A stretch of 51,087 nt of DNA from Chloroflexota bacterium (GCA_012799995.1 JAAZKE010000097.1:1-51087); one strand, 5' to 3'; counted from the stretch's first letter, positions 24,952-34,013 are shown. Notes: generated by a model not told the origin, from the letters alone. Numbers and translations are program-made.

Positions 24952-26631
24952 ATGCCAGAAATTCGCCGCTGTTTTAAACAGCATGAACCCTTCATTTTAG
25001 AAGCGATCAGTGAAAAGTATCGGATCAGTATGGTTCATGGCGGCTTATTTGATAAAAGTGAGCTGCTGGCTCAACATCTACTCAGTGAAACAGTTTTGAA
25101 AAGCATAGTAGAAAGTTTTTCGCGGCGGACGCTTGTAGCGTTAGCAGATCTGATACAACATCAACAAATTCACTCTGACGCTTTTTTCAGAAAGTATGGT
25201 GAGATCCGTGTGATGGGAGAAGCTCGCTTCAAACGCGAACGTCCTGACCGGACACCGGAAAATTCCAGCGAAGAGTTGTTGTATGCTGGAATTCTTTTTC
25301 GCGGAATGTTTGATGAAGGAAATGGGTTGATGGAGTATGTGTTTATTCCATCGGACCTGCTTCCATTGCTGCCCAAAGTAGAAAGCACAACAACACCTGC
25401 TGAGCTAAGACCGGGAACCCTGATCATTCGCCCGGCAGTTCCAGAAGAAACTCGGTGGATTGTTCGCGGGAACGATGAAATTTTGGATATCAGTTGTTTG
25501 ATTCTGGCGTCTATTCGCATTGGACAGGACCTTGCGGCGATTTATCCGGTTTATGAACAGATGAAAACTGACTTTACCAAAAGTCTCTTACATGTTGCTG
25601 AAATCCTGGATGAGTCCGATCAACCCAACGTGACCACTGCGCAACTCTTTCTGCAAAAGGATCGAATCCCGGCGTTGCTGCAGCTGTTTCAGGTTTGGCA
25701 GAACTCTGAGTCATTCGATGAATTGAGCTCTATAGATAAAATCAAAATCGACTCACACTTCCAATATGATCCGCTGGCGCTGCGTACAGTGTTGTTGGAT
25801 ATGCTGGCGATGATCCGCAATAATCGCTGGTGGAGTATGTCCGGTTTTATTGCTGCGGTCAAGAGCAACCATGGTGATTTTCTGCGCTCACAAAATGTAA
25901 AAGACAGCTGGTTAATTCAGAATACTGAGCAAGTCGATTCCACAAAATGGGAGAATATCGAAGGCGTTTATCTTACCTCCCTGATCAATGGACCATTGAA
26001 ATGGTTGGGAATGGTTGACCTGGGATATTCAGAAGATCAAAGAGAATCAGAGAAATCTGAGGCCAGTGCCTTTCGCCTCAATCAGATTGGCATTACGTTT
26101 CTGAGCGCGGATAACGAGCTGAGTCAACTTGTTTTTCATGATAACAAACAGTACCGGGAAAAACAGAATCCAACCATTACAATCGATGGGAGAATCACTG
26201 TTACCAGGACGGTCTCCCGCATTTTGCGCTACCATATTGCCCGTTTTTGTGAATGGGAGAAGATTCAAAAAGAACTTTGGCGATTTCGCGTTACTCCTGC
26301 TTCGCTGCGTAAAGCCAGAGAATCTGGTCTTAATGTGAATGCGTTTGTCCGTATGTTGAAACGAACCAATGAAAGAGGCTTTCCAGTTAAATTGGAGCAG
26401 GCGATCAGCAAATGGGATCAGGATGAAACGCAATCGACCATATTTGAAGCAACACTGTTAACAGTAACCGACCCTGCCTGGATTGACGCATTGATGTCAT
26501 CGCGGGATGCAGCGCACTGGGTGGAGCAGCGATTGAATGCGAACACTGTCGTCATTAAATCTAAAGGAATCGAAGCCGTCCGCCGGGTTTTAATCGAAAA
26601 GAGCGGAATATTAACAGAGTGCGATCATTAA
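24952..26631 (+). CDS. XPB/Ssl2-type helicase-associated N-terminal domain protein, without helicase
   Basis: This 559-residue protein contains no Walker motif. Its C-terminal part, RFRVTPASLRKARESGLNVNAFVRML near residue 448, followed by a segment on positioning and the AISKWDQ helix, matches the helicase_C_3/XPB-N-type domain that precedes the motor in bacterial XPB-like helicases and also occurs alone. The N-terminal half has SFSRRTLVALADLIQHQQ and repeated winged-helix-like segments. It starts 36 bp after the glycosyltransferase gene with no clear ribosome site and is followed by the MIP18 gene. DNA binding is likely; its partner and role are unknown. Confidence 0.6.
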   Translation: MPEIRRCFKQHEPFILEAISEKYRISMVHGGLFDKSELLAQHLLSETVLKSIVESFSRRTLVALADLIQHQQIHSDAFFRKYGEIRVMGEARFKRERPDRTPENSSEELLYAGILFRGMFDEGNGLMEYVFIPSDLLPLLPKVESTTTPAELRPGTLIIRPAVPEETRWIVRGNDEILDISCLILASIRIGQDLAAIYPVYEQMKTDFTKSLLHVAEILDESDQPNVTTAQLFLQKDRIPALLQLFQVWQNSESFDELSSIDKIKIDSHFQYDPLALRTVLLDMLAMIRNNRWWSMSGFIAAVKSNHGDFLRSQNVKDSWLIQNTEQVDSTKWENIEGVYLTSLINGPLKWLGMVDLGYSEDQRESEKSEASAFRLNQIGITFLSADNELSQLVFHDNKQYREKQNPTITIDGRITVTRTVSRILRYHIARFCEWEKIQKELWRFRVTPASLRKARESGLNVNAFVRMLKRTNERGFPVKLEQAISKWDQDETQSTIFEATLLTVTDPAWIDALMSSRDAAHWVEQRLNANTVVIKSKGIEAVRRVLIEKSGILTECDH

Positions 26632-26662
26632 TGATATTAAGAACGAAATCAGAGAAAGGAAT

Positions 26663-27010
26663 ATGATGGAAAGCATTAATGATAAGAAAAACCGATGGGA
26701 TCTCGACAAGGATAATCCAGATCAGGGAAAAGTCCTTCGAGAAGCACTGCGAAAGGTTAACGATCCAGAGCTGGGATTGAGTGTTGTTGATTTAGGCATG
26801 ATTCGAAACGTTGAGTTGAAGGACGGGAGGCTGATTATTTCAATGATCCTGACGACTCCATTTTGTCCCTTTGCTGATTCAATGATGGCGGAAGTTAAAA
26901 AGGAAGCTGAAGCTGTTAACAACATTGAAGCTGTGGTGAGTTTGATCGCCGAACCATGGGACCCGACCATGATGGAGGATCAGGTCGATTCTGATTGGAA
27001 CCTTTCTTGA
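26663..27010 (+). CDS. MIP18/SufT family (DUF59) iron-sulfur assembly protein
   Basis: This 115-residue protein has the family core from about residue 22: LREALRKVNDPELGLSVVDLGMIRNVEL, then ILTTPFCPFADSMMAEV with the conserved Cys in TPFCP, and EPWDPTMM, equivalent to the PPWSPDMI end of MIP18 proteins. Members assist Fe-S cluster delivery or act like PaaD in oxygenase maturation. AGAAAGGA lies before two in-frame ATGs (26663, 26666); either may be used. It is followed by a 365-bp gap. The N-terminal 20 residues are charged and variable. Confidence 0.85.
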   Translation: MMESINDKKNRWDLDKDNPDQGKVLREALRKVNDPELGLSVVDLGMIRNVELKDGRLIISMILTTPFCPFADSMMAEVKKEAEAVNNIEAVVSLIAEPWDPTMMEDQVDSDWNLS

Positions 27011-27375
27011 AGCAGGCATTGTGGATAGTTGAATATATCTCTTGATAAGCCGGTAAGAAATTATCCATTTCTTAATTCATTATCAGATCAGCTTCTCATA
27101 GAAATCGCCGAATTAATTATGAGATATTGAATAAATTACGCGTAGTGAAAAAGAATGGAATATGTTTTGGTATTATTTCTAAAGTTCATCATGATTCCGG
27201 GCTTTTTGGCGCAAAAAACCTTTGCAGAACGAACAAAATTTGCTTGCTATGGTAAAATTGAAATTGGTGTAATTTCAGAGGAAGAAAAGGTAAACTCCTC
27301 TATAAATCAGTAAACATAAGGCTGTAAAAATCTGTGTGCAGTAAAAAATATATCTGATAGGAGACGAATCATATT
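27011..27375 (+). promoter_or_regulatory. 365-bp intergenic region with a candidate promoter for the carboxyltransferase gene
   Basis: No gene is seen. An extended -10 box (TGG-TAAAAT, 27250-27258) lies about 117 bp before the ATG at 27376, and an alternative pair TTGCTA (27244-27249) / TGTAAT (27268-27273) has an 18-bp spacer. TCTCATA (27094-27100) and TATGAGA (27118-27124) form a 7-bp inverted repeat further up. The AGGAG ribosome site at 27359-27363 is 12 bases from the ATG, longer than usual. Confidence 0.35.
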
Positions 27376-28860
27376 ATGGCTAAAAGAGTGTATATTAATG
27401 ACTTGACATTACGAGATGGGCATCAAAGCACAGCAGCAACTCGAATGACGACAGAACAATGCATGCGTGTGCTGCCGATCATTAAAGATGCCGGTTATGA
27501 AATTTTTGAACTCTGGGGCGGAGCAACTCTTGATTCAGCTATTCGTTTTACGAATGACGATCCCTGGGAACGGCTGGAAAAATTCCGTGACGAAATGGGC
27601 GGTGGAGATAAAATCCAGGCTCTGTTGCGCGGCCAGAACTTGTTTGCCTACAATCCGTATCCGGATGATGTGCTGTCAGCTTTCATTCGCCAGAGCATTG
27701 AAAGCGGCGCCAAGAACATGCGTATTTTTGACGCGCTGAACGACATTCGAAACCTGCGCATAGCCATTATTGCAACAAAAGCCTACGGTGGTATTGTCGA
27801 GGCTGCAATGTCCTATACAACCAGCCCGGTGCATACGACCCAGTATTTCATCGATTATGGCAAAACCCTCCTTAGCGAAGGCGTGAACCGCATCGCAATC
27901 AAAGACATGGCGGGGCTGTTGCACCCGAAGGACGCTGTTAATCTGTTCCCGGGTCTGCGCAAAGAAATTGACGTACCGATCGTACTTCATACCCACTCTA
28001 CAACTGGTGTATCTCTGGTCAACCTGGCGCTTGGGATGAAATATGGTCTTGATATGTTCGATACCTGTATCTCCCCATTCGCTGGCGGCCCTTCACATTC
28101 GCCGGTGGAAGTGGTTGCTGTCATTGCGGAACGCATGGGCTTAGACCATGGTTTGGATAAAGATGCCATTACCAACGCGCAAGAAAAACTGCGGGTTATC
28201 TTTGAGGAACTGAAGGGCAGCATTCCTTCCTTCGGTAAATTCCGCCGCAAGCCAGTCCATTTTGATGACGTCCCAGTAGACAAAGTTGACAGACTGGTGG
28301 AAGCAATTTCCAAGGATCCCGAAGATCTTGAAACTGCCATTGAAATGAACCATGAGATCATGGCTGACCTCGATTATCCAGGTTTCGATGACAGGATCTT
28401 CGTTTCTCAGATTCCCGGTGGTATGCTCTCCAACCTGCAGAAACAACTGAAAGACATGGGCGTACAGGAAGATATGATGGATGCCGTGATGAAAGAAATC
28501 CCGAATGTTCGAAAGGACGTGGGTTATGTTCCGCTTGTTACCCCAACCAGCCAGATTGTCGGTTCACAGGCAGCATATAACGTGATGGCCGGTGAACGGT
28601 ATGCTTTCACTTCTAATGAATTCCGGATGGTTCTGGCTGGCGAATTCGGCAGGACCCCTGGTCCGATTGACGAAGAATTCCGCCACCGGATTTTGGGTGA
28701 TGATGCTGTGATTAAAACTTATCGCCCGGCTTCCTACCTGATGCCTGGTCTGGAAGATAAGGTTGATGAGCCTTACATCAAGACGAAGAAGGATCTGTTG
28801 CTGCATAAAGTCTTTGGCAATGCTGCGGACGAGTTCCTGAAGAAGAAATATAAAAAGTAG
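27376..28860 (+). CDS. biotin-dependent carboxyltransferase subunit (OadA / PycB / transcarboxylase 5S type)
   Basis: This 494-residue TIM-barrel protein moves the carboxyl group between biotin and pyruvate or another acceptor. Signature sequences are INDLTLRDGHQS (8-19) with metal and substrate residues, ELWGGATLDSAIRF near 45, LLRGQNLFAYNPYPDDV near 83, RIFDALND near 116, the carbamylated lysine in AIKDMAGLL near 175, and the metal-binding His pair in VLHTHSTTGVS near 205. A C-terminal region with SQIPGGMLSNLQ follows. The biotin-carrier domain of OadA is absent, so a separate biotin protein must exist elsewhere. A strong terminator follows directly, so it is monocistronic here. Confidence 0.9.
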   Translation: MAKRVYINDLTLRDGHQSTAATRMTTEQCMRVLPIIKDAGYEIFELWGGATLDSAIRFTNDDPWERLEKFRDEMGGGDKIQALLRGQNLFAYNPYPDDVLSAFIRQSIESGAKNMRIFDALNDIRNLRIAIIATKAYGGIVEAAMSYTTSPVHTTQYFIDYGKTLLSEGVNRIAIKDMAGLLHPKDAVNLFPGLRKEIDVPIVLHTHSTTGVSLVNLALGMKYGLDMFDTCISPFAGGPSHSPVEVVAVIAERMGLDHGLDKDAITNAQEKLRVIFEELKGSIPSFGKFRRKPVHFDDVPVDKVDRLVEAISKDPEDLETAIEMNHEIMADLDYPGFDDRIFVSQIPGGMLSNLQKQLKDMGVQEDMMDAVMKEIPNVRKDVGYVPLVTPTSQIVGSQAAYNVMAGERYAFTSNEFRMVLAGEFGRTPGPIDEEFRHRILGDDAVIKTYRPASYLMPGLEDKVDEPYIKTKKDLLLHKVFGNAADEFLKKKYKK

Positions 28861-28878
28861 TTTGCACAGAATGTACGT

Positions 28879-28908
28879 AAAAAACTCCGTCAAACGACGG
28901 AGTTTTTT
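28879..28908 (+). terminator. intrinsic terminator after the carboxyltransferase gene
   Basis: A 13-bp perfect stem (AAAAAACTCCGTC / GACGGAGTTTTTT) with a 4-base loop ends in a run of T. It starts 19 bp after the TAG at 28858-28860. Confidence 0.92.
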
Positions 28909-28980
28909 CTCGCTTCCTGAAAATGATAAATGTCCCTGTATTGATTTCAAACCGCAGAAATCGATTAGTATTAGCCCAAA

Positions 28981-30717
28981 GTGACAAGAATGATTGATTA
29001 CCAGACAGCGAGCCAGGATTTTGACAAAGCACGCAATAAAGCGTTGTGGCAAACGGTTATGGGACATTTGACCGGTCAAAATATCGATCTGATTCAATAT
29101 GATGAAGTTCGCAAACGATTGGCAAAGACAACCAATAAACCGACTGAATTGCGTGAAATTCCGATCAAAGATATAGTTGGTACGCTCTCGCGGGGTACTG
29201 ATTTCAGCCGCACGTTTTTACCCCGGTTTGAGTTTGACAAAAATCGCTGGGTTCGGGTTATGGTTGCCAACCAGAATGACCGGGGTTTCCCGCCAATCGA
29301 TGTATATCAGATTGGCTCAGTCTATTTTGTGATTGATGGGCATCATCGGGTGTCCGTGCTCAAGAGCGTGGGTGCGAAATTTGTGACGGCGAATGTGCGT
29401 GTCATCAATCCCAATGTCCCCATTAACAGCGACGACAGTCTTGAAGAGATCATCCTGAAAACTGAGCGGCAGTCATTTCTGGATTTGACGGAGCTGGAAA
29501 CCACTGTTCCCGAAGCGGACATTCTCTTCAGTCAACCCGAATCTTATCAACAACTCTACGAACATATTTCTGTTCATCGTTATCTGATGGGTGTTGACCT
29601 TAACAGACCGATTCCGTTTGATGAGGCGTTAAAACACTGGTATGAGTACCTTTATTTGCCTGTGATTCGTGTTTTCAGATCCATGAAGATTATGAAAGCG
29701 TTTCCTGATAAAACCGAGGCGGACCTGTTCTTATGGTTCGAAAACAACCAGGCAAAACTGAAAGAGGAGTACGGGGATCATTTGCGGCTTTCTTCTCTCG
29801 TTTGGAGATTTGACGAGCAGTTTGGCAGAAATTCGCGGAATTTCCTGAGAAAACTCAAACGGACGATAGCACTGCTCTTTTCATCAAATATGTCTGACTG
29901 GGGAATTCAAACCGGACAGTGGCGTCAGGAATTGATTGAAGCTGACGCTTCTCCAGTTCTGGGGCGTATGATGATCACTGTGAAAGACTTCCAGCGAGAT
30001 CAGGATTATCTGAGGAGCGCGATCCGATTTTCAAAACAATTTCAAGCCTGGCTTGGAATTGTCCATGTGTTGAAACAAAATCAGATTGTGGACGATGAAT
30101 GGATGGACAAAAATCAACAAATGATTGATTCCATGCTGCAGGAAGAGAACGTCAAAGGGAAACTGTTCTATTTGAGAGGGAAACTGCTGCGGAACCTTTC
30201 AGAGCGGGCTTTCTGGAGTGATATTTCAATCTTCCGCATGAATTATCGGCCAGCTCCGCTTGGGGCGAAATCCTTGAGCGCCGGTTGGAACTCAATCTTT
30301 GTGCGGATTCCCGGACCGATATTGGTAACCAATGAGTTGCTACCAGAGAAGATCACAAATATTGTCGTTGGCTATGCGTCTACAGCTAAATCTCGGGAGG
30401 CGCTTTACTTTGCCTTCCACCTGTCACAAGTTAACCAGGCAAAGATAACGCTGGTAATTGCCGGGGAATCGGAAGAGAATCGGGCAAAAGCGCGCAGGGA
30501 TCTTTTCACGCTCAACCAGAATGCTGAAAGGGAGATGGAAATAATCGAGATAAACGAGCCGGTTGAAAGAGCGCTCACCGAGACAGCTCAACAACATAAT
30601 GCTGAGTTGATCGTAATTGGCGGTTATACCCAATCGCTCTTCAAACGCTTTTTCATGAAGAGTACGATCGAAAAGGTGCTTTCGATTACAACGATCCCGG
30701 TTATCATTTGCAAGTAG
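28981..30717 (+). CDS. ParB-like domain fused to universal stress protein domain
   Basis: This 578-residue protein has an N-terminal ParB/sulfiredoxin-type domain around residues 58-143, with GFPPIDVYQIGSVYFVIDGHHR (DGHHR at 119-123). The middle, about 150-430, is helical and Trp/Arg-rich and unrecognised. A UspA-type domain closes the protein from about 455: TNIVVGYASTAKSREALYFA, then AELIVIGGYTQ and the ending KVLSITTIPVIICK. UspA domains bind ATP or other nucleotides. The GTG at 28981 is used here; an in-frame ATG 9 bp later is an alternative. TAGTAT sits 9 bases before the GTG with no ribosome site, so the mRNA may be leaderless. It converges on the ROK kinase gene with 8 bp between. Function unknown. 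Confidence 0.65.
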   Translation: MTRMIDYQTASQDFDKARNKALWQTVMGHLTGQNIDLIQYDEVRKRLAKTTNKPTELREIPIKDIVGTLSRGTDFSRTFLPRFEFDKNRWVRVMVANQNDRGFPPIDVYQIGSVYFVIDGHHRVSVLKSVGAKFVTANVRVINPNVPINSDDSLEEIILKTERQSFLDLTELETTVPEADILFSQPESYQQLYEHISVHRYLMGVDLNRPIPFDEALKHWYEYLYLPVIRVFRSMKIMKAFPDKTEADLFLWFENNQAKLKEEYGDHLRLSSLVWRFDEQFGRNSRNFLRKLKRTIALLFSSNMSDWGIQTGQWRQELIEADASPVLGRMMITVKDFQRDQDYLRSAIRFSKQFQAWLGIVHVLKQNQIVDDEWMDKNQQMIDSMLQEENVKGKLFYLRGKLLRNLSERAFWSDISIFRMNYRPAPLGAKSLSAGWNSIFVRIPGPILVTNELLPEKITNIVVGYASTAKSREALYFAFHLSQVNQAKITLVIAGESEENRAKARRDLFTLNQNAEREMEIIEINEPVERALTETAQQHNAELIVIGGYTQSLFKRFFMKSTIEKVLSITTIPVIICK

Positions 30718-30725
30718 ACAATAAA

Positions 30726-31628
30726 TTATTTTGGCGAACGGTCGAGTTCCTTCGCTGCCAAGGCCATCGCCCCACATGATCCGGAGCGATCTCCGAGTAC
30801 TGGAGGGGTAATGTAATTCTCAATGTGCTCCAGAATAAGCGGGTGCTGGATGTAATTATTTAACATCCTCAGCACATTCTTGTGGATTTTTGGAAAAACG
30901 TGAAGCTGTTGCATTACACCGCCGCCTAACACAATTTTCTCGGGCGAAATCTGATAGATCTGCGTACAACAGGCCTGGGCTACATATTCGGCAAAAATAT
31001 CCCAAAATGGGTGATCCTCACCCAGTTCATCGCCGGGAATCCCGAAGCGATCCTTGATCGCAGGCCCACAGCACAATCCCTCGAAGCAGTTGCCATGGTA
31101 TTTACAAAAACCTTGATATGGGTCTTTTGAGAAGTCCTGCCGCAACAGGATATGGCCGGCTTCGGGATGAACCAGTCCGTGGACAGGTTCGCCATCAATC
31201 ACAACACCGCCACCCAGTCCGGTACCAATTGTGTAATATACCAACGTTTTGGCTTTTCCCGGATTCCCCCAAATGTATTCCGCCAGCGCAGCCCCATTGA
31301 CATCGGTATCAAACCCAACAGGTAAATTGAGCGCACGCTTGATAGGACCGACGACATCGGTATAATGCCAGTTTGGTTTTGGTGTGGTAGTGATATATCC
31401 GTAGGTTGGAGATGCACGATTTAAGTCAATTGGACCGAAACAACTGATTCCGATAGCCTCCAGCTTGTACCTGCGTCGTTTTTCGAGGAAAAAAGCGATC
31501 GTTTTATTGATCGTTTCTTCTGGTGTGGTAGTAGGGAAACGAATCTCTTCGTAATAATGGTCGGGATCTGCAATAATAGAACAGACAAATTTTGTTCCAC
31601 CGGCTTCTACAGCACCATAGTATTTCAT
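30726..31628 (-). CDS. ROK-family sugar kinase, fructokinase-like
   Basis: This 300-residue kinase has the ATP-binding start YGAVEAGGTKF (4-14), GPIDLN near 65, DTDVNGAALAEY near 106 with the catalytic Asp, GTGLGGGVVIDG near 132, and the zinc-binding region beginning at HPEAGHI (with the conserved His) and continuing CKYHGNCFEGLC near 175. GVM and the C-terminal GSCGAMALAAKEL complete the fold. The sequence EAGGTKFVCS and the zinc site fit the fructokinase/GmuE branch, but sugar specificity cannot be fixed. It starts 10 bp after larA, so the two form one transcript. Confidence 0.88.
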   Translation of the reverse strand: MKYYGAVEAGGTKFVCSIIADPDHYYEEIRFPTTTPEETINKTIAFFLEKRRRYKLEAIGISCFGPIDLNRASPTYGYITTTPKPNWHYTDVVGPIKRALNLPVGFDTDVNGAALAEYIWGNPGKAKTLVYYTIGTGLGGGVVIDGEPVHGLVHPEAGHILLRQDFSKDPYQGFCKYHGNCFEGLCCGPAIKDRFGIPGDELGEDHPFWDIFAEYVAQACCTQIYQISPEKIVLGGGVMQQLHVFPKIHKNVLRMLNNYIQHPLILEHIENYITPPVLGDRSGSCGAMALAAKELDRSPK

Positions 31629-31638
31629 GTTTTCCTCC

Positions 31639-32886
31639 CTACGATTTCAGAATTGGCAGTGTTGATCCACCAAATGGCATTGCAACAACCTTCGCTTCAG
31701 GTCCGTAACGATCGATCAACTCGTTCAATGTAGTTTGTGGATCGGTTACAGGATTCATATGAATCCTTTTTACAAAATCAGCGTTCAGATCCGAATAAAG
31801 AAAGATTTCGGCATTTTTCATAACCAGTGCGATCGCCGCAGCTTTATGACCGCCCAGAACAAATTCACTCTGTATATGGCTGATCATTTCATCCGGGGTG
31901 TCGTGTCCCAACATCCACTCTTCAAAATGCTTTTCTCCCAGCCCCTCTTTGGCAGAAGCGATCCACAGAATCGCTCCACCGGGTTTGACTGCGTTTTTAG
32001 CATTGTCAAGCGCCTTCTGTGCTTGATAAAGATTGATGTCCTTGGGAAACCCGCCCGGAGAGACAACGGCAATGTCCGCCTGCTGTGGAATGGTGATTCC
32101 GTACAATGTATCAAGAAACCGGCAACCCTCGCGGTGTGCCAGAACAGGATCTCCAGAAACGCAAAAAACGATCTGTTTATGTTCGTTCAAGACAACATTC
32201 ACAATAAAGTCGATGGAAATAAAATTCAATACCGAATCGATATCCTGCCGTACAGCATTGCCATCGATTTTTCCGGCTTTGGAAGTCGGTTCTACCATTC
32301 GCGAGTGGTTGGATTGGATTGCCTCTCTGGTAGAGACGCCAGGCATGATCGCTTTTGAGCCACCGCTGTAGCCTGCAAAATAATGATATTCAATATTACC
32401 AAGGCAAATACGGCGGTCTGCATTTGCAACGATTTCGAAAATATCCACAGGCGTTCCCATTGCGGTGGTGCCAAGATGAACCATCTTTCCATTTGAGTCA
32501 ACGCAGCGGATTCGGTCGAAAATGGTATTGCCAACCAGCAGAATCATTTCGTCGCGGGTATGCGGCCGATGATTACCCAGGGCAAAAACGATGGTGATAT
32601 CTTCGTCTGGAATGCCGGCTTTTTCCAGCTCTTCTAAAACGAATGGGAGTACTTTGGAAGAGGGCATCGGTCGGGTGATATCGCTGGTGATGATGGCGAT
32701 TTTTTCGCCTTTTTTTACAATATCTTTCAGACGATCTGAGGCAATTGGTTTATGAATGGAGTCAGAAACAAGTTCGGCTTCTGATTTTTCAATCTTGATT
32801 GAATTGGCTTCCAAAGTCGCCAGCAAGTTCTTGTCTGGAATATCCAAAATGATTTCTTTTTTATCAAAATTGAAAGGGATCTTCAT
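31639..32886 (-). CDS. LarA-family racemase (nickel-pincer lactate racemase homologue)
   Basis: The ATG at 32886, with GGAGG four bases before it, gives 415 residues; a longer frame upstream is not supported. LarA uses a nickel-pincer nucleotide to racemise 2-hydroxy acids. Here SDITRPMPS near 68, ALGNHRPHT (His106, His109), and EYHYFAGYSGGSKAIMPG with His168 and Lys178 are in the positions of the catalytic His pair and the cofactor-linked Lys. VSPGGFPKDINLYQAQKAL near 275 is also typical. The cofactor genes larB, larC and larE are absent from the window. It stands upstream of a sugar kinase and downstream of a transketolase, so another hydroxy acid or sugar acid could be the substrate. Confidence 0.88.
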   Translation of the reverse strand: MKIPFNFDKKEIILDIPDKNLLATLEANSIKIEKSEAELVSDSIHKPIASDRLKDIVKKGEKIAIITSDITRPMPSSKVLPFVLEELEKAGIPDEDITIVFALGNHRPHTRDEMILLVGNTIFDRIRCVDSNGKMVHLGTTAMGTPVDIFEIVANADRRICLGNIEYHYFAGYSGGSKAIMPGVSTREAIQSNHSRMVEPTSKAGKIDGNAVRQDIDSVLNFISIDFIVNVVLNEHKQIVFCVSGDPVLAHREGCRFLDTLYGITIPQQADIAVVSPGGFPKDINLYQAQKALDNAKNAVKPGGAILWIASAKEGLGEKHFEEWMLGHDTPDEMISHIQSEFVLGGHKAAAIALVMKNAEIFLYSDLNADFVKRIHMNPVTDPQTTLNELIDRYGPEAKVVAMPFGGSTLPILKS

Positions 32887-32987
32887 GTAGCCTCCATTCT
32901 TTTTGTGGTAATTTTGCATAATTTTAAATCATAACCAGGGATTTGAGGAATCATCTTCTGGGATCTTTTGAAGATGTAAATTTTAAG

Positions 32988-33017
32988 AAAAAGACTCCTG
33001 TGAAATTCAGGAGTCTT
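32988..33017 (-). terminator. terminator after the transketolase C-terminal subunit gene
   Basis: AAGACTCCTG (32991-33000) pairs with CAGGAGTCTT (33008-33017) over a 7-base loop. On the minus strand the stem runs into TTTTTCTT. It begins 25 bp after the stop at 33043 and separates the transketolase pair from larA, which then needs its own promoter in the remaining 100 bp. Confidence 0.85.
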
Positions 33018-33042
33018 CCACAAACAGATAATGTTGTCCGGC

Positions 33043-34008
33043 TTATTTTTTCAGCGCTATTGCCTTTTTGGCGGCGGCTACCAGGTCTTTTGCGGTCAAG
33101 CCATAAAACTCAGCCAGGAAATCAACCGAACCGACCTGACCAAACAGGTCTTTGATGCCAATGCGCATAACCGGGATCGGATAGGTTTCAGACAGGAAAG
33201 TTGCGACTGCTGCTCCAAGACCGCCGACGTAATTCCCGTTTTCTGCGGTGACAATTGCTCCGGTTTGTTTTGCATAAGAAGTAACCAGATCTTCGTCCAG
33301 TGGTTTGATTGTGAACATATCGATCACAGCTGCGGAAATGCCTTCTTTTTCCAGTTCTATGGCTGCTTTCATACTTTCAGCAACCATCATACCGCAGGCG
33401 ATAAAGGTTACATCATTCCCATCGCGCAATACATTGCCCTTACCAATCTCAAAGGTGGAGTCTTCCGAATATACCGCGACCGAATTTTTCCGCCCCATCC
33501 GTGCATAAGTGAATCCGGGTCGATCTTTCATCACTTGCAGTAATGATGCTGTCATGGCTGCATCTGTAAATTCGATCACAGTTGCATGCGGAATTGCACG
33601 ATACAGACAGATGTCTTCGAATGGCATGTGCGTGCCGCCATTATAGGCAGCCTGGATGCCGGGATCAGAGCCGATCACCCGCACGCTGTTCTGTGCGTAG
33701 GCGATTGAAATGAACACCTGATCGAACACTCGTCTGGATGCGAATGAGGCAAAGGTATGGGCGAATGGTTTCATTCCCACTGCTGCCAAGCCGCCAGCGA
33801 CACCCATCATGTGCGCTTCCTGAATTCCGCATTGGAAGACCTGATTCTTGAATTTTTCTTCCAGCCCCCATGTTCCGATTGAATTCATCAGATCAGCATC
33901 AAGATATGCAGCTTTCGGGTCTTCGGAGATTATTTTCTGCATGGTTTCACCGAAAACGCTCTTACCCGTTTTCTTTTCTTTTTCACCGTTGTAAATACAA
34001 GTAAACAT
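33043..34008 (-). CDS. transketolase, C-terminal subunit
   Basis: This 321-residue protein carries the pyrimidine-binding and C-terminal domains of a split transketolase. CGIQEAHMMGVAGGLAAVG (60-78) contains the catalytic Glu. HTFASFASRRVFDQV near 84, TYARMGRKNS near 168, and the C-terminal domain with VIDMFTIKPLDEDLV near 231 follow. With the next gene it makes a thiamine-diphosphate enzyme that moves two-carbon units between sugar phosphates, or a DXS-like reaction on another ketose. It starts 5 bp after the N-terminal subunit stop. Split transketolases are frequent in archaea and several bacterial phyla and often act in pentose or sugar-acid catabolism. Confidence 0.9.
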   Translation of the reverse strand: MFTCIYNGEKEKKTGKSVFGETMQKIISEDPKAAYLDADLMNSIGTWGLEEKFKNQVFQCGIQEAHMMGVAGGLAAVGMKPFAHTFASFASRRVFDQVFISIAYAQNSVRVIGSDPGIQAAYNGGTHMPFEDICLYRAIPHATVIEFTDAAMTASLLQVMKDRPGFTYARMGRKNSVAVYSEDSTFEIGKGNVLRDGNDVTFIACGMMVAESMKAAIELEKEGISAAVIDMFTIKPLDEDLVTSYAKQTGAIVTAENGNYVGGLGAAVATFLSETYPIPVMRIGIKDLFGQVGSVDFLAEFYGLTAKDLVAAAKKAIALKK

Positions 34009-34013
34009 AGCTG

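Noticed and set aside
32943..33543. Plus-strand frames antisense to the transketolase C subunit
   Set aside because: No family pattern and they cross a terminator stem; the minus strand encodes the real gene.
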